Shown here piece after piece: positions 42,132-55,335 of a DNA stretch of 64,000 bases. Source of the stretch: Manis javanica. Lineage: Eukaryota > Chordata > Mammalia > Pholidota > Manidae. Positions within the stretch are counted from its first letter, which is position 1, and each line of letters starts with the position of its first letter. Position numbers and translations under genes: made by a program. The notes below the pieces were generated by a model. The model ran no database searches. It was given only the letters and a program-made list of their open reading frames with translations, and had not been told where the DNA came from. Where the stretch lies: the NCBI RefSeq assembly GCF_040802235.1, contig NC_133166.1:114962991-115026990 (forward strand), in the 5' to 3' direction.

Positions 42132-42620
42132 TTATCGCCGTGAGGGGCCTCCAAGCTGTGCTGCTGCCCAGGAGTTAGGGCACCCGGAGTTCCCCAGAAT
42201 TCCCTTCTGCTGGGCTGATTGCGCCGGGATGCGTCTGTCCAGCTGTGAGGCCCCTGTACCTTTAAGACTTTCAAAAAGCACTTGCTTTTCTTTTGTCCCA
42301 GGGGCACTGGCTGCTGGGACCTGCTCGCAGGTTTTACTGTCCCGTTTCCCTAGTGTCCAGCACACCACGCACTGTGTGTCTGCGCTCCCAGTGCAGATGT
42401 CTAGGGCTGGGTGTTCAGCAGTCCTGGGCTCCCTCTCCGGCCCCGCTCCAACTCCTCTCCTCCTGCCGGGAGCTGGGGTGAGGGGCACTCGGGTCCCACC
42501 AGGCCGCAGCTGGTATCTTACCCCCTTCATGAGGTGCTGGGTTCTCACAGATGTAGATGTAGCCTGGCTGTTGTCTTCTGGTTTCTCTTTTAGGAATAGT
42601 TGTATTTGTTGTATTTTCAA
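42132..42620 (-). other. Sense-strand open frame of 162 codons in the L1 5' UTR
   Basis: It starts 87 bp from the L1 5' end and stops about 185 bp before ORF1, on the same strand as ORF1. The L1 at 21559 carries a homologous stretch as two shorter frames (21624-21845 and 21854-22174). The peptide is rich in Ala, Pro, Gly, Arg and Ser and matches no domain I know. It may be chance in a GC-rich 5' UTR. Confidence 0.45.
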
Positions 42621-42728
42621 AAATATATATGTTTTTGGAGATTTCTGCTGTCCTTCTCATGCCACCATATTGCCTCCTCCTCCTCCTCTTTAATAAATTT
42701 TTAACTAAATATTCAATTTCTTTAATAG

Positions 42729-44795
42729 ACATAGAACTACCAGGTATATGGAGCTTTTCCTTTTTGAGTGAACTTTGGTAATTTATGTCTTTCAAGGAAT
42801 TTGTTCATTTAATCCAGGTTTGTCAAATTTACTGAAGTAAACTTGTTTATAATATTCCCTGATAATCCTTTTAATATATGATGCCACCTAATTTCTGATA
42901 GTGACAATTTGTGTCTTCAGTATTTTTACACTGATTAGTCTGGCTAAATGTTTATCAATTTTATTAATATTTTCAGTGAGTCACCTTTAAGTTTTCATTA
43001 ACTTCTCTCTACTGTTTTTCTGTTTTCTATTTTACCCACTTCAATCCTATTTTATTTCATTTTTTTTTTACTTTTAAGAGTTATTTATTTGCTGTATTGT
43101 ATTGAAATACTGTAGACATTCCTTTCAATTTTGAGAAAAAGATAGTTTGATACCTTCTGCAACAGAATTTGCAGTTATATATGCTTGCCGTTATAATAAA
43201 CTTCACCTTTATGAACCAATATTGTTCTACATTACAATGCAATATATAATAAATGATTTTTCTTATATGATATAAATGTGTGTCTATCAATTGCATTTGA
43301 ACAAAGTATGTTTATATCATTCACAAGCAATTTAAAAACTCAGCTGACATCATTAATAGAATTGACCTATGACAGTTGTGCCTTTATAATTCTAAATCAC
43401 TTGTAGAACAAGCTTTGAAAAATCATCTTTCATTTGAGTATCATAGTCTAAAGAAATATTTTATTTGTTGTATAATGTTAGTAATTAACTAAATTACATA
43501 GGCCTATTTTTTCAAAAGAAAAATGGTGAATACCTCACCAATTCTCAAAGGTTTTCAAAGCATTGGTGGGACTAAATAGTTGCATGACTTTGCTAATTTT
43601 TTCAGCATGTATATTCATATTTCATTTCTTTCATTTGTGTTTAATTTGCTCTCCTTGTCCTAGTTTAAATTAGAAGTTGAGATCATTGATTTGAGACCTT
43701 TTTCTTTTCTAACACAAGCACTTTTCCCTCTAAATACTGCATTAGCTACATTCAGAAATTTTGATAATTTGCATTTCCATTTTAAATTATTTTCTATTAT
43801 TTTTACTAAATAATTATTAGATTATTAAATAAATTATTATTAAAGTAATTTCTAATTATTTAAATTATTTTCTAATTTCTTTTTTGATTTTGTGTTTGAC
43901 CCATAGGGTACTTATAAGTGTGTCATTTACTTTCCAATAATTTGGAATTTTCTAGATATTTTCTGTTCTAGATTTTACTTTAATTCTATTGTGGTAAAAA
44001 AATACTGTACTTTGTATGAACTGGATCCTTTTAAATTTATTGAGATGTATTTAATGGCTCATTTTGCTAAATGCAGTTTATCATTAAATGGTCTATCTTC
44101 TAAATGGCCTTTGTGTACTTGAAAAGAATGTATATTCTGCTGTGATTGGGCACAGTGTTTCATAAGTAATAGGTCAAGTTAGTTAATGTTATTCAAGACT
44201 TCTATAGATTTACTGATTTTCTGTCTACATGTTCTATCAGTTACTGAGAGAAGTATATTGAAATCCCCAAATATATTGTGGATTTATCTATTTCTCCTTA
44301 TAATTCTATTAGTTCTGCTTCATGTATTTTAAAGTTTTCTAAAAAGTTTCATGAATTAGTTAGGACTTATTGTCTCCATTATATTGTACTGGATTCAACA
44401 GTAAGAAATTACCCTATTCTTCCCCGATAATGTTCTTTATTTGAAGTCTACCTTGTCTGATACTGTTATGGTGTCTTCAGGTCTCTTTTTATTAGTATAA
44501 ACATAGTATATCTTTTCCTATCCTTTTAACTTTTAGTCTATTTCTGTCTTTATCTTAAAGTGGGATTTTTATATACAGCATATAGTTGGCTCTTGCTTCT
44601 TTATTCAGTTTAACAACTTCTGTCTTTTAATTGGGTTGTTTAGACTGTTTACATTTAATATGATAATTGATATTGCTGGGTTTTAAATATATCATCTGGC
44701 TAATTGTTTTCTATTGGTCTCACCTGTTCTTTGTTCTTTTCTTCTTTCTTCTCTTTTTCTGCTTTTGTTTATTTTTTTTAATAGGCCTTATTGAT
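42729..44795 (-). mobile_element. Old L1, right part of the element split at 36558
   Basis: A diverged, AT-rich L1 ORF2 (reverse transcriptase and upstream) in minus orientation. It holds no usable frames. Confidence 0.75.
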
Positions 44796-46459
44796 GAACC
44801 TGAGGGGGAGCCTCAAGATTGTGGAGTAGGAAGAGAAGATGGAAACCTCCTTCCCCCACCCTACACACACACAAAGGAAGCAACTACAGCAAATACAACT
44901 AAACCTGAAAATGAACTAAAGACTGCAGAATTGTGGGGGGACTACACATGGGGAAGAAAAAAACCACAAAGTAAAGGGTAAAGTGGCAGAGCCATGACCA
45001 AGTGGGACCCCAACCCTTCCCCCATCCCAGCCCAAAGGCAGGAGGAAGAGGAAAGGAGTGGGGAGGGGACAGGTGCCCAGGAACTCTGCACACCTGACTC
45101 TGGAGGTCTGCTACAGGAACATAAGTCCACATTGCATTGGGTTCTGGTGAACAGTGGGGCTGGACACCAGAGAGAGTTGGGGCACTTTGGGAGACTGAGA
45201 CACCAGCCACCTGTGGCGGACAAGCATACTCCGCTGGTCCCACCAAGACCCAACACAGAGGCAGCAGTTTCAAAGACTTGCAAGCAGTGGGAAGGGAGTT
45301 AGAGGGGTAAGGGTTGGATGGGGCTGTCTCTGTAGAAGTGCAGGTGGACAATACCCGCCCAGCCCAACCTTAGCATAGCAGGCAGAGCAGTCTCAGGAGC
45401 CCCAGGTGATCCATCCCCCTTGCTGGTGGCTCATCCCCAAGGTGCCCCCCTGTGGGCCAATGCGCGAGCCCACTCAGCCCAGCAGCATCTGACTTTGCTG
45501 CCTGGCAGGCACAAGGAAACTCTCCCAGCTTCCACGGTCCTGTTTCAGCCCAACTGGGGAGACGCCTGCAGGAGCCAGCTCCAAAATCCTCCCCATGGGT
45601 GGCCAAGCCAGGTGCTGCCATCCTCACTTCTGCTAGGGGGCGCCTGCAGAACACATTGCTGCAGCAGCTGCATAGGGCTGTGGTGCAGCTAGCTGCCTCA
45701 CTGCTGGCTGGCCCTTCCACCATGCGACTTATTACCACTGCTCACCCACATACCCGATGCCGTGTGTGCAAGCATGCAGCCTCCCCCGTGGGCCCCCAAA
45801 AATGCATGTTGCATGGCCATTGTGACCCAAGGGCCCTTCTACCATGCTCAACTCAGGGCACCCACACCCTTGCAGTGTACCACCCCTGCAGCGGCCTCTA
45901 GCACCCAACTGCTGTGTGCCTGGGCAACCTCCCACCGTGGGGCTCACTCCCACTGCCAAGCACCTGAGGGCTCTGCAATGAGAGGACGTGCCACCACAGG
46001 GAGCCCATGCACTCTGCCATTGTCCAACTTGCCCTACAACCACCCAGCCCACATTGTTAACCCAGTAGCTTTGCCATTGCTGCAGGGCAGGCAGAGGGTG
46101 GCCTTGCCTACAGCTATCCCAGCAGAAACCACTACTCTGATCACATAGGTCCAGCTGAGGCAAACCACTGGCCTCAGCTGAGATAAACCACTGCCATCAG
46201 ACAGATAGAAAGGTGACCCTGCACATGCCCAACAACAGCAATTGGGGCTTCACAGCAAAGAAGCAGGCACTGAAGAAGAAAGAGTCCTTAGCTCCTGGGC
46301 ACCACAGGACACCTTCTTCATAAAGCCATTACTTTCTCATCAGGAAGCATAGCAGATCCATTAATACAAAGGAAGTAACACAGAAAGCCTGACAAAATGA
46401 GGAGGCAGAAGAATATGTTCCAAACAAAACTATAGGATGAGATACCAGAAGGAAGGCTA

Positions 46460-47220
46460 AATGAAATGGGGATCATCAATCTTCTTGATAAATATTTCAA
46501 AGTTAAAGTCATAAATATCCTCACTGATCTGCAGAAATATATTAAAGATCTCAGGGAGGACTTCAACAAAGAGATACAAGAGCTGATGATTTCAGTAACT
46601 GAAATGAAACACAAAATGGAGGATATGAACAATAGATTGTACAAGTATAGTAGACAATGAGATGGAAATTAGAGAACAGGAACACAGCAAAGATGAGGAC
46701 CAGAGAGAAAAAAAGGATCTCTAGCAATGAAAGAATAAGAGAGCTGTGTAATCAATCCAAACGAAACAATATTCGAATAGGGGTATCAAAAGGATGGGAG
46801 AGAGAGAGAGACAATGGATAGAAAGCCTCTTTGAGGAAATAATTGTTGAAACCTTCCCCAATCTGGGGAAGGCAATAGACATTCAGGACATGGAGGCACA
46901 GAGTCCCTAAGAAAAGGAACCACAGGAAAACACCACCACAACATATAATAATTAAAATGGCAGAGATGAAAGATAAGAGAGAATTGAAAGTGACTGGAGA
47001 GAGAAAAGATTACTTACAAGGGAAACCCCATCGGGCTTAACAGCAGACTTCTCAGCAGAAACTTTACAGACCAAAAGGGAATGGCATGAAATATTTAACA
47101 TACTGAAACAGAAGGACCTTCAGCCAAGAATCCTCTACCCAGCAAGATTATCATTTAAGTTTGAAACAGGGATTAAACAATTTCCAGATAAGCAAAGTTT
47201 AAAGAATTTATAACAACAAA
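46460..47220 (+). pseudogene. L1 ORF1 relic in the 44.8-51.7 kb element
   Basis: A coiled-coil-like open piece (46466-46660: DKYFKVKVINILTDLQKYIK) is followed by a degraded RRM-like region. Several stops. Confidence 0.7.
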
Positions 47221-47581
47221 ACCAGCATTACAGGATATGGTAAAGGGATTGCTGTAGATGGAAATTTTCCTAAGGTTAAATAGTTTTGATTATGACATCT
47301 AATACATAAAGTGTAGAAGAGGAAGAAGAAAAAAGAACTTTTAGATTGTGTTTGAAATAGAGCAATCAGCAAATCAATATAGACTGTTATATAGTCAGGA
47401 AGCTATCCTTGGAACCCTTGGTGGCCACAACCCTAAAGCCTATGATACATACACAAAAAATTAAAAGAGATAAATCCAACCACAACATTAAAAAAAACCA
47501 TCAAATAACAAGAGATGAGTATAAGAGAGGAAGAAAGGAACAGAAAGAAACTATAAAAACAAACAGAAAACAATTAACAAA

Positions 47582-50500
47582 ATGGCAGTAAGTACATACC
47601 TATCAATAATTACCTTAAATGTAAATGGACTGAATGCACCAATCAAAAAACAGAGTGGCAAAATGGAAAAAGAAACAAGACCTATCTCTATACTGCTTAC
47701 AAGAGACTCATTTCAGACCCAAAGACATACACAGGCTAAAAGTGAAGGGATGGAAGAAGATACTTCATGCAAACAACACGGAGAAAAAGGCAGAAGTAGC
47801 AGTACTTATATCAGACAAATATATTATATTTGTCTGATAATAAGAGACAAAGAGGGACACTACATAATGATAAAGGGATCAGTCCAACAAGAAGATATAA
47901 CCATTAAAAATATCTACACACCCAACACAGGGGCACCTAAATATGTGAAACAAATATTAACAGAATTAAAGGAGGTAACATATTACAAAACATTCATCAT
48001 AGGAGACTTTAACACACCACTCACATCAATAGACATATCAACCAGACAGAACACACATAAGGAAACAGGGGCACTGAACAATACATTAGATCAGATGGAC
48101 TTAACAGACATCTACAGAACACTCCACCCAAAAGCAGCAGGATACAGATTTTTCTCAAGTATACATGGAATGTTCTCCAGAACAGATCACATACTAGACC
48201 ACAAAAAGAACCTCAATAAATTCAGAAAGATTGAAATTCTATCAAGCAACTTCTCAGACCACAATGGTATGAAACTAGAAATAAATTACCCAAAGAAAAT
48301 AAAACCTACAAACATGTGGAGGCTAAACAACATGCTCCTAAATAATCAATGGATCAATGATCAAATTAAAAAAGAAAAAAAGCTATATATGGAGACAAAT
48401 GAAAACAAAAATACAACAGTCTAATATTTGTGGGATGCCACAAAGGCTGTTCTAAGAGGGAAGTACATAGCAAAAGAACAATCCCAAATAAATAGTCTAA
48501 ACTCACAATTTAAGAAACTAGAAAAAGAAGAATAAATGAAAACCAAAGTTAGTAGAAGGAGGGACTTAATAAAGATCAGAGCAGAAATAATAATATAGAA
48601 AAAAACAAAACAATAGAAAAATTTAATTAAACAGAGCTGGGTCTTTGAGAAAATAAATAAAATAGGTAAGTCCCTAGCCAAACTTATCAAGAAAAAAAGA
48701 GAGTACACAAATAAAATCAGAAATGAAGGAGTAGTCACAATGAATACCACAGACATACAAAATTACTAGTGTATACTATGAAAAATTAAATGTCAATAAA
48801 CTGAACAACCTAGAAGAAATGGACAACTTCCTAGAAAAATACAACCTTCCAGAAAATCTGAACAGACCAATTAAGCAAGGAAATTGAATTAGTAATAAAA
48901 AAATACCCTCCCGAAAATGCCAGGACCTGATGGCTTCACAGCTGAATTCTACCAAACATTGAAAGAAGAACTAATACCTATCCTCCTTAAAGTATTCTAA
49001 AAAGCAGAAGAGGAGGGAATACTTCCAAACTCATTCTATGAGACCAGAATCACTTTCATACCAAAACCAGGCAAAGACACTACAAAAAAGAAAATTATAG
49101 ACCAATATCCCTGATGAACACAAGATGCAAAAATCCTCAATGAAGTATTAGCAAACCAAATTTAAAAATATGTCAAAAGGATCATCCATCACAACCAAGT
49201 GGGATTTATTCCAGGGATGCAAGGATGGTATAATATTTGTAAATCAATCATTATCATATACCACACCATATTAACAAAAAGGATAAAAACCACATGATCA
49301 TCTCAATAGATACTGAAAAGACATTTGACAAAATTCAACATCCATTCACAATAAAAACTCTCAACAAAATGGGAATAGAGAGTATATACCTCAACACAAT
49401 AAAGGCCATATATGACAAGCCCACAGCTAACATCATACTGAATGGTAAAAAACTAAAAGCTTTTTCTCTAAGATCAGGAACAAGACAAGGATGTCCACTC
49501 TCACCACTTTTATTCAATATAGTACTGGAGGTCCTAGTCACAGCAATCAGACAACCCAAAGAGATAAAAGGCATCCAAATTGGTAAGGAAGAAGTTGAAC
49601 TGTCACTATATGCAGATGACATGAATTATATGTAGAAAACCCTAAAGACTCCACCAAAAAACTGTTAAGAATAAATGGATTCAGAAAAGTTGCAGGATAT
49701 AAAATTAATACACAGAAATATTTTGCTTTCCTATATACTAACAACAAACCAAATCAACAGAAAGAGAAATCAAGAAAACAATGCCATTTACAATTGCATC
49801 AAAAAGAATAAAATACCTAGGAATAAACCTAATGAAAGAGTTGAGAGACCTGTACTCTGAAAACTCTAAGACACTCATGAGAGAAATTAAAGAAGACACA
49901 AATAAGTGGGAAATCTATACCATGCTTATGGATAGGAAGAATTAATATTGTCTAAATGACATCCTGTCCAAAGCAATTTACAGATTCAATGCAATCCCTA
50001 TCAAAATTCCAACATTTTTCAATGAACTTGAACAAATAGTTCCAAAATTCATATGAAACCACAAAAGACCCCAAATAGCCAAAGCAATCCTGAGAAAGAA
50101 GAACAAAGCTGGGGGCAGGGGGTGGGTATTACACTCCCTGGCTTCAAGCTACACTACAAAGCTAGTGATCAAAACGGTATGGTACTGGAACAAGAACAGA
50201 TCCCACAGATCAATGGAATAGGAGAGCCCAGATATAAACCCGCATACATGGTCAATTAATATATGATAAAGAAGCCATGAATATACAATGGGGAAAAGAC
50301 AGCTAGCTCTTCAACAACTGGTGTTAGGAAAAATGGACAGCTATGTGTAAATGAATGAAATTGAATTACTGTCTAACTCCATACACAAAAGTAAACTTGA
50401 AATGGATCAAAGACCTAAATGTAAGTCATGAAACCATAAAACTCTTAGAAGAAAAGAAAATAGGCAAAAATCTCTTGAATATGAGCATGAGCAGTTTTTT

Positions 50501-51330
50501 CCTGACACATCTCCTCAGGCAAGGGAGACAAAATGAAAATGAACAAGTGAGATTACATCAAGCTAAAAATCTTCTGGACAGCAAAGGACACCATCAGCAG
50601 AACAAAAAGGCAACTTATAGTATGGGAGAATATATTTGTAAATGATTTATGTGAAAAGGGGTTAACATCCAAAATACATATAGAGCTCACATGCCTCAAC
50701 ACCAAAAAAAACCAAGAAACCCAATTTAAAAATGGGCAGAGGACCTGAAGAGACATTTTTCCAAAGAAGAAATAGAGATGGCCAACAGGCACATGACAAG
50801 ATGTTCTACATCGCTAATCATCAGGGAAATGCAAATTAAAACCACAATAAGATATCACCTCACACCAGTCAGAATGGCCATTATCCAAAAGACAAGAAAT
50901 AACAAGTGTTGGCAAGGATGTGGAGAAAAGGGAACCCTCCTACACTGTGGGTGGGAATGTCAACTGGTGCAGCCACTGTGTATGGAGGTTCTTCAAAAAA
51001 CTAAAAATGGAAATACCGTATGACCCAGTAATTCCACGTCTAGGAATTTACCTGAAGAAAACAAAATCCCTGATCCAAAAAGATATATGCACCTCTATAT
51101 TCACTGTTGCATTATTTACAACAGCCAAGATATGGAAGCAGCCCAACTGTCCATCAATAGATAAATGGATAAAGAAAATGTACATATACACTATGAAATA
51201 TTACTCAGCCATAAAAAGAAAAGAAATCCTGCCATTTGCATCAGCATGAATGGATCTAGAGAGTATTATGCTCAGTGAAATAAGCCAGGCAGAGAAAGAC
51301 CAATGCCATATCATTTCATTTATTTGCAAA
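47582..51330 (+). pseudogene. L1 ORF2 relic in the 44.8-51.7 kb element
   Basis: The endonuclease start (MAVSTYLSIITLNVNG) is at 47582. Open pieces are 47582-48424, 49294-49635 (reverse transcriptase, box YADD), 50355-50645 and 50920-51249. Many frameshifts. A perfect inverted repeat interrupts the endonuclease at 47809-47839. Confidence 0.82.
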
Positions 51331-51667
51331 ATACAAAAACAAAGCAAAACAAGAAACAGAACAACAGTAGGCTCAGAGACTCTGAGAAGGGACTGGTGAT
51401 TACTATGGGGGAGGGCTTGGGGTGGGTGGGATGGGAGTGGGAGGGGGATAAAGGGGCACAAAAATTCTCAATTATAATGTAGGTTGGTCACAGGGATAGT
51501 AGTACAGCATGGAGAATACGGCCAGTGATTCTGTAACATCTATATTGACAGATAGTAACTGCACTAGTGGGGCTAAGGATTTAATAATATCGGTAATTGT
51601 TGAAACACAGTTGTTGTTCAAGTGTTGTATAAGTTGAAACTAAAATAAGACTATATATCAATAAAAA

Positions 51668-54600
51668 AGTAAAAAGAATAGATATTTTTTAGAGCAGTTT
51701 TAAGTTCATAGTAAAATTGAGCAGAAGGTACAGAGTACTCCCATACACTACCTGCCCCTATACACGCATAACCTCTCCCATTATCAACATCTCCCACCAG
51801 GTGGTCCATTTGTTACAACTGATAAACCTGCACTGACACATCATTATCATCCAAAGTCCACAGTTTACATTAGGGTTCACTCTTGGTGGTTTATATTCAA
51901 TGGGGTTGGACAGATATATAATGATACATATCCACCATTATAGTATCATACAAAGCAGTTTTATTTCCCTTAAAGTCCTCTGCCCCACCTATTCATTCCT
52001 TCTTCCCCCAACACGTGGCAACCACTGATCTTTTTACTGTCTCCATAGCTTTGCCTTTTCCAGAATGTCATATACTTGGAATCATACAGTATATAGCCTT
52101 TTCAGATTGGCTTCTTTTATTTAGTGATATGCATCTATGTTTCTTCAAAGTCTTTTCACGGCTTGATGGCTCACTTCTTTTTATTGCTAAAAAACATTCC
52201 ATCATTGGGATGTACCAGTTTTTCCATTTACCTACTGAAGGACATCTTGGTTGTTTCCAAGTTTTGGCAATTATGAAGAAAGCTGATAAAAACATCTGTG
52301 TGCAGATTTTTGCATGGATGTAAGTTTTTGCTCCTTTGGATAAAATACCAAGGAACATGATTATGGGCTAACATAGTAAAAGTATGATTAGTTTGGTGAG
52401 AAACTGCCAAACTGTCTTTCAAAGTGGCTGTACAATTTTGCATTCCTATCAACTAGTGAGAGTTCATATTGTTCCACATCTTTGTCAGCATTTGGTGTTG
52501 TCAGTGTTCTGGATTTTGGCCATTCTAGCAGGTGTGTAGTGGTATCTCATTGTTTTAATTTGCATTTCCCTAATGACATATAATATGGAGCATCTTTTCA
52601 CGTGCTTATTTGCTATCTGTGTTTTCTTTGATGAGGTGTCTGTTAAAGTCCTTGGCCCACTTTGTAACTGTTTTTTGTTGTTGTTTTTGAGCTTTAAATA
52701 AGAGTTCTTTGTGTAATCTGGGTAATAGCCCTTGAATCAGATGGGCCTTTTGCAAATATTTTCTCAGTCTATGTCTTGTCTTCTTAGTCTCTTGAGGGTT
52801 GAATATTTTTTATGGTTCCATTTTATCTCCTCTCTTGGAGATATACTCTATATATTCTATGTACTATAATTCCTTGTTATGTTATTTTGATGGTTCCTCT
52901 CATCTTTAACTTATCAGTCTACCTTCAAATAATATTATAGCACCCCATATATAGTTTTAAGTCCTTTCAACAGTATATTTCCATTTCTCTCTTCCTGATC
53001 TTTGTGCTATTGTCATATATTCTATTTATATATAGGTTATGAATCTCATAATACATTATTACTATTTTTGCTGTAAGAGGTTAATTATGCCTTAAAGATA
53101 TTTAAATAAAGAGAAAAAGTTCTTTATATTTATCTATGTAGTTATCATTTCAGTACTCTTCATTCCTTTGTGTAGATTCAGGTTTCCATCTGGTAGTATT
53201 CTGCTTGAGGGACTTCCTTTTACATTTCTTGTCAGCTGATAATGAATTCTTTCATCTCTTGTATGTCAGTAAAAGTAGTTATTTCATCTTGTTTTTAAAG
53301 ATTTTTTTGGGGGGTGAAGAATTCTAGGTTAATAGGGCTTTTTCCCCAGTAGAATAAAGATGTTTTCTTCTAGCTTACACCATTTCTGATGAGAAATTGC
53401 TGTAATCCTTATCTTTGTTTCCCTGTACATTAACAAGTTTTATTTTTCCTTTGTTTACTTCTAAGATTTTCTCCTTATGACTGATTTTAACCAACTTAAT
53501 TATTATGTGCCTTAGTGTAGTTTCATGTTTCTTAGGCTTACGGGATTGTTAAGATTCTTGGATCTTTGGGGTGTGTAGATTTCATCAATCAAATCTTCAG
53601 ATTCTCCAATCACACATATACTAGGCCACTTGAAGTCATTCCATAAATCACAGATCCTTGATGCTCTATTTTTTTGTTGTTTTTTTCTGTGTTTTGTTTC
53701 AGCTTCTACTGATATGTTTTCCCTTAAGTGTCGAATGTACCATTAATACTAAACAGTGTAATCTTCACCTCAGACACATCATAGTTTTCATCTTTAAAGT
53801 TTTTTGGGGGTCTTTTTTATACATTTCACATTCCTACTATCTTTAATCTTTCCTCTAGCTTCCTGAACATAAGGAATACACTTATAATAGTAACTGTTTT
53901 AATATCTTTGTCTACTAATTCTATCTTCTGTGTCAGCTCTGGATTAGTATCATTAAATGATAAATTAATTGAGTTTTCTTTTCATTGTGGGTTGTATTTT
54001 TTTTTTTGAGAGGGCATCTCTCCTATTTATTGATCAAATGGTTGTTAACAACAATAAAATTTTGTACAGGGGACTCAATGCACAATCATTAATCAATCCC
54101 AAGCCTAATTCTCAACAGTCTCCAATCTTCTGAAGCATAACGAACAAGTTCTTACATGGTGACCAAGTTCTTACATAGTGAATAAATTCTTACATGGTGA
54201 ACAGTGCAAGGGCAGTCATACCACAGAAACTTTCAGTTTTGATCACGCATCATGAACTATAAACAATCAAGTCAGATATGATTATTCATTTGATTTTTAT
54301 ACTTGATTTATATGTGAATCCCACATTTCTCCCTTATTATTATTATTATTTTTAAATAAAATGCTGAAGTGGTAGGTAGATGCAAGATAAAGGTAGAAAA
54401 CACAATTTAGTGCCTTAAGAGGGCAAATGTAGATGATCAGGTCTGTGCCTATAGACTAAGTATTAATCCAAGCTAGACAAGGGCAACAAAACATCCCATT
54501 GTGGGTTGTATTTTCCTGCTTCTTAGCATGCCTAGTAATTTTTTATTGAATGTAATAAGGCACTGTGAATTTTACCTTGGTGAGTCCTGGATGTTTTTGT

Positions 54601-55335
54601 AGTCTTCTAAACCTTTCTGAACTTTGTTCTGTGGTGCCATTGAATTCCTTGGAAACAGCTTGATCTTTTTAGGTCTTGCTTCTGCTTTTAAGCTTTGTTA
54701 GGCAGGACCAGAGGAGGGTTTATTGTAGGTTTAATTTTTCTCCATAGCTGAGGCAAGGCTCTTCTTAGTATTCTACCTGATGACCCACAAATTGTAAGGC
54801 TTTTCTCTCTGGTTTATGGGAAGAGCCCTAGCCCTATTCCCAGCCCTATCCTCACATCTTAGCTCTGTGTAAGCTCTCTATATTGTTCCCTCAAATCCTT
54901 CTGTGTGGTTCTTTACCTGCCGAGTTTCTTCACATGAATGAGCTGATCAGTACTCAACTGAATACTAGAGGGGAAACTCCTGAAGATCTCCAGAATTCTT
55001 TCTGTGTGCAGCTCTCTCTTCTCTGGTACTCTGCCCTGAAAACTTCAGCTGCCTTGGCATCCCTGGATTCCCAGCTTCACCTGTTCAACTCAGGGTGACC
55101 ACTAGGCTTTGCATACAGTTCCTTCCTTGTTCCATGGCTTCTGTACTCTCTCTAGGCACTATGATAGGGTACTCAGAGGGTTCATTTCATTTCTTTTCTA
55201 CCTCTCAGGAATGACTGTCCAATTTGTTCATGTCCAATGTCTTAAGAACCATTGTTTCATATGTTGTGTCCAGATATTTTATTTCAGGCAAGAGGGTAAA
55301 TGTGGTCCCTGTTACTCCACCTTGTCCAGAAGCCA
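51668..55335 (-). mobile_element. Ancient L1 in minus orientation
   Basis: It begins at its 3' UTR (AGAGCAGTTTTAAGTTCATA on the plus strand) and runs through a diverged ORF2 end. The part beyond about 53 kb is very degraded and its assignment is less sure. It is interrupted at 54001-54496 by an ERV-derived retrocopy. Confidence 0.65.
54001..54496 (-). mobile_element. Retroposed ERV 3' end (SINE-R-like), 5'-truncated, with 18-bp target-site duplication
   Basis: On the minus strand it reads pre-PPT sequence, an A/G-rich PPT, an LTR start (TGTGGGATTC, near 54324), U3/R, AATAAA (plus-strand TTTATT at 54026-54031), GCCCTCTC and a poly(A) tail. It is flanked by a perfect repeat CATTGTGGGTTGTATTTT at 53983-54000 and 54497-54514. 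The poly(A) tail, 5' truncation and long duplication show L1-type target-primed insertion, not retroviral integration. Confidence 0.88.

Larger units (their letters stand above)
36558..42707 (-). mobile_element. L1 retrotransposon, full length (about 6.15 kb) with 21-bp target-site duplication
   Basis: It is flanked by a perfect 21-bp direct repeat (36537-36557 and 42708-42728, starting AATATTCAAT). On the minus strand it runs from a GGAGGAGGAGG 5' end to a poly(A) tail at 36563-36558. A 5' UTR (about 42707-41946), ORF1, an intergenic part, ORF2 and a 3' UTR are all present. Both main ORFs have stops or frameshifts, so it is inactive but relatively young. Confidence 0.95.
44800..51660 (+). 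mobile_element. L1 retrotransposon, degenerate, about 6.9 kb
   Basis: An L1-type 5' end (GGAGCCTCAAGATTGTGGAG) starts at about 44806. A long GC-rich 5' UTR runs to about 46.4 kb, followed by broken ORF1, broken ORF2 and an A-rich 3' end near 51660. It is more diverged than the L1s at 21.6 and 36.6 kb. No clean target-site duplication was found. Confidence 0.85.
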
